Of a DNA stretch of 6,875 bases, positions 1 to 6,086 are shown piece by piece (position 1 is the stretch's first letter; each line of letters opens with the position of its first letter). The DNA is from Chitinophagaceae bacterium UBA2793. Lineage in GTDB: Bacteria; Bacteroidota; Bacteroidia; Chitinophagales; Chitinophagaceae. A program made the translations under genes and the position numbers. Below the pieces are notes generated by a model. It saw only the letters and a list, made by a program, of their open reading frames with translations, ran no database searches and was not told the DNA's origin. The DNA is taken from contig DEHT01000093.1 in assembly GCA_002352045.1 (NCBI GenBank), positions 52,061 to 58,935 on the forward strand, given 5' to 3'.

Positions 1-2285
1 GTAATTGAAATATCTGTTCCTGCATTGGCCACCGGAGCTACATTGGGCATGGTAGCGCAGGAAAGTGTGTTATTGCTAACAGTACTACCCGGCACCAGTG
101 CTTTTATATACACCGATTGCCAGTTACCGGGCGCATTGGGAATACAAAAAGTATTGTTGTAAATAGATGAAGGGTAAGAATTATTTAAATAATCTGTAAC
201 AAAAATACCTCCGGAAGTAAGCGGTCTGTTTACAGCGTTACCAAAAATATTCATGGTTTGCTTTGGGTTCGACTCGCTATTAATAATATAATCGTTGGCA
301 TAAATAGTTTGCAAACCGAGCGTTCCATTGGGGTTGGTAACGCCATTGTATCCACAGCTATCTAAAATATTATTGCTTACATTAATTACACCGTATCCAA
401 AAATTTGAATACCGGTGCCGGTGCCACGTTTTATGGTATTGCCGCTCACATCACCGTTGCAGTTTCCGCCTAAAATTATACCTGCCTGTTGTACGCTAAT
501 ATTTAAAAGACCAAAATCTCTTACGGTATTATTAATAATTTTATTTCCATTTCTTGCATTGGATAATTGAATGCCATCCCAGCCTGTACGTTCTACAATA
601 CAATTGCTTACCTCCACACTATCTAATCTTACAGGACGAATAACCGTATCTAAACCACTGTAAGTACTGGTAACCGTAAGTCCATCGGGTTGTGTAATAC
701 CTATGTACATTCCTTCGCCATCAATATCATGAATCCACATGTTTTTAAAACTAAGTTTCGTCATGCGGTAATTAGGATGCCATGTACTTGTATCGGAATA
801 AACTACGTCTTGTTTAGCATAAACGCCCACACTGCCACCACTACATTCCACATTATTTACTTCTATATGATGGCTTTTAGTAATTGCAATGGCACCGGGT
901 GTTACCTTAATACCATAAGCTGTACTTCCTCCCCAAATTTTTAAATATCTGCTATTACCATTTATTCTAAAAACCGGGGTGGTTACAGTTGTTAGCGGCA
1001 TTATAACAATGGGCCTGCAAGGATCACCGGCAATGTTATAAAATTCAATGGCCGAATAATTGGTACCCGTTATTTTAACGGTGTCGCCGCCTTTCCAACC
1101 GGAGCCATTGGGCCTGTAAATTTCACCGGGTACCGTATAATTCAAATAGTGAGTTACGGGTGGAGCTGTATTACAGGTTTGAGTATTGGGGTTTACATTT
1201 ACCGTGAGTTGCATGGTATCTTTTGCATACGAACTCATATTATCCATTACAGTTAATTCAAATTGATAAATTCCCTGTATAAGATTGGTAACAGTTGTAA
1301 CGGGTGTGGCAGTATTGGTAATGGTTGAAGCGCCAGGGCCGTTAATTTGCTTCCATAAATAAGTAATTACATTACCATCCTGATCGGTAGCAGAACCATT
1401 TAATGTAGCACTGTTTGTTGGCTGTGTAATAGTTACATCGGGGCCTGCATTAGCTACAGGTGGAATATTTGATTGAGCAGCCAATGTTTGCCGTGCCATC
1501 CATTGATATAGATTTTGGGTAATTCCTCCTAAATTAAAATTGGAAGGTTGAACCCCTTGCCCACCATAGAACCTGTTCCAGCAACAATGTCCACCATTGC
1601 CAAAACTGGTTTGAACATATACAGCCGAGTTGGGTACAGTAGCATTCATTCTATCAACCACTGTTCTGGTATCACGGCCATCGTTAATTTGTTCAAAGCC
1701 TAAATATTTTCCGCCCGACATGGCAAAATTATCAAAGAGCTGTGGGTAGGGCGAATTATCATCGGGGCGCACACCTTGAACGGTTACTACTGCCGCAATT
1801 TGTGAAGCATAAGTATATGGTCCTCCATAAGGATCGCCGGTAACAAATGTTGAACTCATCCAACCACCATGTGATAAGCCGGTTAAATAAAGTCGTTCTA
1901 AATCTACCCTGTATAAACTTTTGATGGTTTGTAAACGAACATTAATTACGGCTTCGGGTGGATATGCAGTAGGCGTTTGTAAGCTAATTACTATAAACTC
2001 AACCGTGGAGCCATCTACTACCACATTACCATCCCAACCCTGTGCAATGTAGGCTCCCGGCCCATTAGATATAACGGCTGCAGGGTTGGTACCTATTTCC
2101 CCTAACCCGGGAAAGAATACAATGGTGGGATAAGTTCTATTGGGAGAACTTGCATAACTGGCGGGCAAATGCACATAGGCATTCCAGCCGTTAATTTGAG
2201 TAAGTGATTGCTGAGCTTGTATATCCGTAGCAAAGGATACAAAATAGCATAAAAATATCAGCAGCAGTTTCTGTTTTCTAAACAT
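1..2285 (-). CDS. Secreted multidomain protein: esterase + PKD + beta-helix (partial, 3' end off left edge)
   Basis: Reading from the ATG at 2285-2283, the frame stays open for 761 codons to the left edge, so the C-terminus is missing. Residues 1-24 form a signal peptide: basic FRKQK, then a hydrophobic core, with likely cleavage after IQA. Residues about 30-265 resemble an alpha/beta-hydrolase esterase of the PHB-depolymerase/CE1-like type: strand TIVFFPG, nucleophile elbow GLSHGGW (Ser138), candidate acid Asp202 in INDGRD and candidate His233 in GNGGHCCW. Residues about 274-363 match a PKD/REJ-like domain (PPVANAGPDVTIT, then ATDQDGNVITYLWKQ, then YQFELTV). Residues about 375-745 have the Asn/Gly/Val-rich periodicity of right-handed parallel beta-helix repeats, for example VSNCIVERTGWDGIQL and GNTIKRGTGTGIQIFG. 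A second PKD-like start (APVANAGTD) begins at residue 750. The protein is presumably exported and may end in a type IX secretion sorting domain, which cannot be seen. Its substrate is unknown; a carbohydrate ester or polysaccharide is a reasonable guess. The esterase, PKD and beta-helix calls are good at the fold level only. Confidence -1.
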   Translation of the reverse strand, partial: MFRKQKLLLIFLCYFVSFATDIQAQQSLTQINGWNAYVHLPASYASSPNRTYPTIVFFPGLGEIGTNPAAVISNGPGAYIAQGWDGNVVVDGSTVEFIVISLQTPTAYPPEAVINVRLQTIKSLYRVDLERLYLTGLSHGGWMSSTFVTGDPYGGPYTYASQIAAVVTVQGVRPDDNSPYPQLFDNFAMSGGKYLGFEQINDGRDTRTVVDRMNATVPNSAVYVQTSFGNGGHCCWNRFYGGQGVQPSNFNLGGITQNLYQWMARQTLAAQSNIPPVANAGPDVTITQPTNSATLNGSATDQDGNVITYLWKQINGPGASTITNTATPVTTVTNLIQGIYQFELTVMDNMSSYAKDTMQLTVNVNPNTQTCNTAPPVTHYLNYTVPGEIYRPNGSGWKGGDTVKITGTNYSAIEFYNIAGDPCRPIVIMPLTTVTTPVFRINGNSRYLKIWGGSTAYGIKVTPGAIAITKSHHIEVNNVECSGGSVGVYAKQDVVYSDTSTWHPNYRMTKLSFKNMWIHDIDGEGMYIGITQPDGLTVTSTYSGLDTVIRPVRLDSVEVSNCIVERTGWDGIQLSNARNGNKIINNTVRDFGLLNISVQQAGIILGGNCNGDVSGNTIKRGTGTGIQIFGYGVINVSNNILDSCGYNGVTNPNGTLGLQTIYANDYIINSESNPKQTMNIFGNAVNRPLTSGGIFVTDYLNNSYPSSIYNNTFCIPNAPGNWQSVYIKALVPGSTVSNNTLSCATMPNVAPVANAGTDISI

Positions 2286-2737
2286 CACAAGATTTCTCAT
2301 TAAATAAAGGACATTGATTAATTGATATTTTATTTATACCAACAATCGAAACACATTCTTTTTTTCTTAATAAGGAAAAGAATATAAACCTGTTTTCATA
2401 GAAAAGCGATTGAAAATCCCGACAGATCACACAAATATTAAACCAGTTTATGTTTAAACGCATAATACCGCTAACAAAGTATTTAAACTTTAAAGAATAG
2501 ATTTTACCTGGGGAATCTGAAAAGAGGAGGAGCAAAAAGCTTTTCAAGGGCTACCGAAAATTCTATCTTATTGACAAGCAATCAAATAGAAAATCCTTAA
2601 AATTTGCTGCAATATACTTAACTAAGAAAACAACAGAGCCTAAAAAAAGCCAAAATTATTCACATGCTTATTGTAGTTATACACTATTACGCCCTCGAAA
2701 AACAACCAAATAAACCTAATTGTACTTTTCTCAAGCA

Positions 2738-2776
2738 GTTAATCAAAGATTTGTACTTGATTGAACTTTGATTTAC
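2738..2776. repeat. Inverted repeat upstream of the MBOAT operon (possible operator)
   Basis: The arms GTTAATCAAAG (2738-2748) and CTTTGATTTAC (2766-2776) are complementary at 10 of 11 positions, across a 17-nt spacer. The right arm is not followed by a T-run, and no gene ends just before it, so it does not look like an intrinsic terminator. A direct repeat TTGTACTT (2720-2727 and 2751-2758, 31 nt apart) overlaps the same patch. The position, about 110-145 nt before the acyltransferase start, would suit a regulator-binding site. In DNA this AT-rich, such arms could also arise by chance. Confidence 0.3.
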
Positions 2777-2785
2777 TTAATTTTA
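2757..2785 (+). promoter_or_regulatory. Weak Bacteroidota-type promoter candidate for the MBOAT-SGNH operon
   Basis: TTG at 2757-2759 and TAATTTTA at 2778-2785 are separated by 18 nt. This resembles the -33 TTG and -7 TAnnTTTG pattern of Bacteroidota housekeeping promoters, with the last base of the -7 element mismatched. Transcription would start near 2792, giving a leader of about 90 nt. The -33 element would lie inside the spacer of the inverted repeat, so a bound regulator could block it. The match is short and the region AT-rich, so this is only a candidate. Confidence 0.18.
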
Positions 2786-2883
2786 TTGCCATATAAAACT
2801 TTACAAGTTGCTACAATTTTATTTGAAGCACAATCGTTTACCATGATTTTAATTCAAAAGTTTTACCCAAACTATGCTTCTTT

Positions 2884-4353
2884 ATGTTATTTAATTCGCT
2901 GAGTTTCACCATTTTTTTACCGATTGTGTTTTTCTTGTATTGGTTTGTTACCCGCAAAAACCTAAAGGCACAAAATATTTTATTAATGGTAGCCAGCTAT
3001 TTTTTTTATGCCTGCTGGGACTATCGATTTATGTTTTTGCTAATGTTTTCTACCCTACTCGATTATTATACCGGGTTGAAAATGGAAGAAGCAGCCAATA
3101 AAAAAGGGAAAAAATTTTGGTTTTGGTTAAGCGTAATTATTAATCTTGGCTTCCTGGGAGTTTTTAAATACTACAATTTTTTTATTGATTCATTTGCCGA
3201 TGGTTTAGCAATGTTGGGGGTGGAAACACATTTCCCAAGTATCAATGTTATATTACCGGTAGGCATTTCGTTTTATACATTTCATGGACTTTCGTATGTA
3301 ATAGATATATACAACGAAAAAATAAAAGCAGAAAAGAACTTTGTAGATTATGCTTTGTTTGTAAGCTTTTTCCCTTTGCTGGTAGCAGGGCCTATTGAAA
3401 GGGCTACGCATTTGTTGCCACAAATAAAAAAAGAGCGAAGCTTTAATTATACAAAAGCTATTGATGGACTTAGGCAAATTTTATGGGGGTTATTTAAGAA
3501 GATAGTAATTGCCGATAGTTGTGCACAATTCGCCAATATTATTTTTAACGATTCAGCCACCCAGTCAGGTGCCATGTTGGTGTTAGGAGCATTATTTTTT
3601 ACTTTTCAAATTTATTGCGATTTCTCCGGCTATTCGGATATAGCATTGGGTACTGCCCGGTTATTTGGTATTGAATTACTGCGCAATTTTGCTTTCCCCT
3701 ATTTTTCGAGAGATATAGCAGAGTTTTGGAGAAGATGGCATATAAGTTTATCGAGTTGGTTTAGAGATTATTTATACATTCCATTAGGGGGCAGTAAAGG
3801 GGGCACCTGGCAAAAGGTGAAAAATACTTTCATCATTTTTTTGGTTAGTGGATTTTGGCATGGCGCCAACTGGACCTTTATTGTTTGGGGTTTGCTTAAT
3901 GCTATTTACATTATGCCATCTATTTTATTTAATACCAATAGAAACAATTTAGATATTGTAGCACAGGGGAGAATGTTGCCCTCCCTAAAAGAAATAGGAC
4001 AAATGATGCTCACCTTTTCTGCCACTGTGCTTGCCTGGATATTTTTTAGAGCCGAAAGCCTTACACATGCTTTTCAATATGTAGGCAATTTATTTAAAGG
4101 GTTATTTGATAAAGAAGCTTACGCCAAAGCATGGCATTATTTTCAATTGGAAATTGGATGGGTGTTACCTGCGCTGCTAATCTTTTTCATGTTGATTGAA
4201 TGGCTTGGAAGAGAAAATAAATATGCAATTGAAAAATGGGGCTTTCAATTTCCCCGGCCGGTTCGATGGGCATTTTATTATGGCATATTGTTGATTATTT
4301 TTTATTATGCAGGCCTGGGCAATGAGCAGGAGTTTATTTATTTTCAATTTTAG
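2884..4353 (+). CDS. MBOAT-family O-acyltransferase (AlgI/DltB type)
   Basis: This 489-residue polytopic inner-membrane protein has the usual length for the AlgI branch of the MBOAT family, whose members take an acyl group from a cytoplasmic donor and pass it across the membrane for O-acylation of a polysaccharide. The start is well supported: MLFNSLSFTIFLPIVFFLYW is the classic family N-terminus. Family signatures run in order: LPVGISFYTFHGLSYVID (124-141), FFPLLVAGPIERA (162-174), QIYCDFSGYSDIALG (242-256), FWRRWHISLSSWFRDYLYIP (281-300) and SGFWHGANWTFIVWG (322-336). The two conserved histidines are His286 and the presumed catalytic His326; both are intact. The next gene starts 3 nt after its stop, so the two are almost certainly cotranscribed, and that partner is an SGNH-like protein, as in alginate- and DltB/DltD-type systems. 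The polysaccharide acceptor cannot be read from sequence; nearby EPS genes suggest an exopolysaccharide. No Shine-Dalgarno is visible, as is common in Bacteroidota. Confidence 0.95.
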   Translation: MLFNSLSFTIFLPIVFFLYWFVTRKNLKAQNILLMVASYFFYACWDYRFMFLLMFSTLLDYYTGLKMEEAANKKGKKFWFWLSVIINLGFLGVFKYYNFFIDSFADGLAMLGVETHFPSINVILPVGISFYTFHGLSYVIDIYNEKIKAEKNFVDYALFVSFFPLLVAGPIERATHLLPQIKKERSFNYTKAIDGLRQILWGLFKKIVIADSCAQFANIIFNDSATQSGAMLVLGALFFTFQIYCDFSGYSDIALGTARLFGIELLRNFAFPYFSRDIAEFWRRWHISLSSWFRDYLYIPLGGSKGGTWQKVKNTFIIFLVSGFWHGANWTFIVWGLLNAIYIMPSILFNTNRNNLDIVAQGRMLPSLKEIGQMMLTFSATVLAWIFFRAESLTHAFQYVGNLFKGLFDKEAYAKAWHYFQLEIGWVLPALLIFFMLIEWLGRENKYAIEKWGFQFPRPVRWAFYYGILLIIFYYAGLGNEQEFIYFQF

Positions 4354-4356
4354 GCA

Positions 4357-5301
4357 ATGACGAAATTTCTTATAAATTTTACTAAGTTTTTAATACCATT
4401 TGTGATACTATTGATTGCATTGGAATTATATGTGGTTTATTTTCCAAGCACATTTAATAAAAAAGCTAATTACCTACAGCGCCATAAAGATGATATAGAA
4501 GTATTGGTGTTAGGTTCATCGCACAATCAAAATGCAATTAATCCCGAATGGATGCAATTGAATTGCTTAAACTTAGCCAATGCAAGCCAGGATATTCAAT
4601 TGGACGAAGCGTTGTTTTTTAGATATGCCACACAATTAAAAAAGTTGAAGCTGGTAATTTTTGAATTGGATTATTTTTCGTTGGAAGAAAAAAATGACGC
4701 CACTAATTTCAGACTTCCCTGGTACAAAAGATTTTTTGATATAGAACCATACCCTATTTCGTTGCTTCACAAAATTTCTATTTATTCATCACAGCCATCC
4801 TTTTTCAATAAGCTATTGATAGATGCTGCAAACCCCAGGAAAACTACTTACAAGCTTAATCAGTATGGATTTATTACCAACGATTTCCCAGGCGTTATGG
4901 AAGACTTAAATTACGATACAGCTAAACTGCTTGAATCAGCAGGTGAAAGATTACATCAAAAGCACACCGATACTTCCCTTTATAATTTAAACTTTAATAA
5001 AACAAAGTTGAATACAATGCTGAATTATTGTGTAGAAAAAAATATAAAAATTTTAATTCTTTCATCGCCAATGTACAGTACTTATGTACATAATGAATTA
5101 GCGGAAAAAAAAGAAAGAAAGCAATTTTATACCGACAGCTTACAAAAAGCCAATACAGCTTTTAAGTATTATAATTATGAAACCGATGGTAGATTTAAGG
5201 TTAACGACTTTAAAAACGATGACCATTTAAATTCTGCCGGAGCGGAAAAATACAGCAAAATAGTAGATAGCCTTGTAAAAACAGCTTTAAGTAGTCGTTA
5301 A
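4357..5301 (+). CDS. Membrane-anchored SGNH-like protein, partner of the MBOAT acyltransferase
   Basis: This 314-residue protein has one N-terminal membrane segment (about residues 10-29, FLIPFVILLIALELYVVYF region) with the rest presumably in the periplasm. VLVLGSSHNQNAINP (50-63 region) resembles SGNH block I, with Ser55 at the place of the GDS nucleophile (compare GSS in DltD-type proteins). KILILSSPMY (231-240) fits a central strand of the fold, and the C-terminal DDHLNSAGAEKYS (288-300) resembles the block with the catalytic His (His290). In AlgJ/AlgX- and DltD-like systems such proteins complete acyl transfer to the polysaccharide outside the inner membrane, and that is the inferred role here given the 3-nt spacing after the MBOAT gene. 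Oddity: three residues before His290, where the Asp of a DxxH motif is expected, stands Asn287; Asp288 or Asp289 may serve instead. The stop codon overlaps that of the convergent TolC-like gene. The fold is fairly secure; the precise family is not. Confidence 0.8.
   Translation: MTKFLINFTKFLIPFVILLIALELYVVYFPSTFNKKANYLQRHKDDIEVLVLGSSHNQNAINPEWMQLNCLNLANASQDIQLDEALFFRYATQLKKLKLVIFELDYFSLEEKNDATNFRLPWYKRFFDIEPYPISLLHKISIYSSQPSFFNKLLIDAANPRKTTYKLNQYGFITNDFPGVMEDLNYDTAKLLESAGERLHQKHTDTSLYNLNFNKTKLNTMLNYCVEKNIKILILSSPMYSTYVHNELAEKKERKQFYTDSLQKANTAFKYYNYETDGRFKVNDFKNDDHLNSAGAEKYSKIVDSLVKTALSSR
5298..5301. other. Overlapping convergent stop codons (TTAA)
   Basis: The plus-strand SGNH-like gene stops with TAA at 5299-5301, and the minus-strand TolC-like gene stops with TAA read from 5300-5298. 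The palindrome TTAA therefore serves both. No hairpin terminator lies between the genes, so any terminator of either transcript must lie inside the other gene, or transcripts overlap as antisense. Confidence 0.9.
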
Positions 5302-6053
5302 AGAACTTTATCGAGACTTGTACCAATGGCTTGCTCCAACTCAATAACAGAAACATTGTACTCTTTTTGCTTAGTAGCCAATATTGATTTTTCATTTACG
5401 GATGCTTTGTACAATTTATTTAGCTGGTCGAGTGTAATTACATTGGCAGCATAATCCTGTTGGGCTTTTTCGTAAGATGCAATATCATCTTCCATTGCAA
5501 TTTTTTGCAATTCTACTATTTCCTTTTTCTCTTTATAGGTTTCGTACAATATCAACACTTTAGTTCTGATAGTGCGTTCTATTAAATCTTTCTGAGAGGT
5601 ATTGATAGCAATATTTTGAATGGCTGTTTTCTTTTCGGCCTTTGCCTTTGCAAACAAATCGAGGGGTATAACCATACCAATATTATACTTAGGAAAAAAA
5701 CTTGCAGCTTCAGAATTGTTTATTACAAACTCATTGGCATTTCCACCAAGGCTCACCGAACTAAGCAATGTACTTTTGGCTTTGTTTCTTGCAATTTCAG
5801 CAATTTCGATATTGGCATCGGCCATCCGCATTTCAGGATTATTTTTAATAGCCAATTTTACCATTTTTTCCTTTAAAATATTTTCATCGGATATTTTACT
5901 TTTTGCAGGTGCTTCTGTAGGTTGCCTGGTTACACCATTATATTCATCCACAACTTTACGAACGGAGTCGGGCATTTTTGTAAGGCTTTGTGCATGACAA
6001 ATATTTCCCAGCAGAGCAAAACAAAACAAAAAAAATAATTTCATATCATTCAT
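5298..6053 (-). CDS. Half-length TolC-family outer-membrane protein
   Basis: The product has 251 residues. A signal peptide is clear: MKLFFLFCFALLGNICHAQ, cleaved after HA (residue 21). The second ATG (Met4, 6044) gives a more typical signal peptide and may be the true start. Residues 58-95 (LKEKMVKLAIKNNPEM and onward, Ala/Glu/Lys-rich helix) resemble the first helix of a TolC repeat. Residues 98-132 (SVSLGGNANEF ... YNIGMVIPLDLF) fit the outer-membrane beta hairpin, and 133-245 are long helices ending ITLDQLNKLYKASVNEKS ... IELEQAIG, the usual close of a TolC repeat. TolC proteins normally have two such repeats in about 430-490 residues; here only one is present, and the reading frame looks intact rather than broken. 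It follows the Wzy/ligase-like gene by 33 nt, so they are likely cotranscribed. A role in EPS export or envelope assembly is inferred from context; no efflux-pump partner genes are visible. Confidence 0.8.
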   Translation of the reverse strand: MNDMKLFFLFCFALLGNICHAQSLTKMPDSVRKVVDEYNGVTRQPTEAPAKSKISDENILKEKMVKLAIKNNPEMRMADANIEIAEIARNKAKSTLLSSVSLGGNANEFVINNSEAASFFPKYNIGMVIPLDLFAKAKAEKKTAIQNIAINTSQKDLIERTIRTKVLILYETYKEKKEIVELQKIAMEDDIASYEKAQQDYAANVITLDQLNKLYKASVNEKSILATKQKEYNVSVIELEQAIGTSLDKVL

Positions 6054-6086
6054 TTTAAAAAGGGTATCTATATAAAGTTTTCAAAT

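Larger units (their letters stand above)
2286..2883. other. AT-rich divergent intergenic region, no convincing gene
   Basis: This stretch of about 600 bp lies between the starts of two divergent genes and should hold both promoters and 5' leaders. It is visibly richer in A and T than the flanking genes and dense in stop codons. The only sizeable open frame is an 89-codon minus-strand one (2278-2547); it overlaps the start of the secreted esterase out of frame, and its product looks like translated AT-rich DNA. A 19-codon plus-strand frame at 2843-2902 overlaps the MBOAT start and is probably chance. Apart from the inverted repeat near 2738-2776 and a small palindromic patch at 2438-2457 (TTAAAC, 8 nt, GTTTAA), I see no RNA gene, riboswitch or mobile element. 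Confidence 0.6.

Noticed and set aside
690..944. 84-codon plus-strand open frame
   Set aside because: It lies wholly opposite the beta-helix coding region of the secreted protein, whose minus-strand frame is continuous and has domain support.
2278..2547. 89-codon minus-strand open frame in the intergenic region
   Set aside because: It overlaps the signal-peptide start of the secreted esterase in another frame, has no recognisable motif, and its Phe/Ile/Asn/Lys/Ser-rich product is what AT-rich non-coding DNA gives.
2843..2902. 19-codon plus-strand frame (MILIQKFYP...) just before and into the MBOAT start
   Set aside because: It is too short and lacks any leader-peptide feature such as a codon run or attenuator hairpin; overlap with the MBOAT start looks accidental.
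5071..5091. Palindrome-like ATGTACAGTACTTATGTACAT
   Set aside because: It lies inside the SGNH-like coding sequence, in a stretch encoding a normal part of the protein, and no regulatory role is suggested by its position.
5616..5997. Plus-strand open frames of 86 and 125 codons
   Set aside because: Both are antisense to the TolC-like gene, which has a signal peptide and clear TolC-repeat features; the antisense products have no family resemblance.
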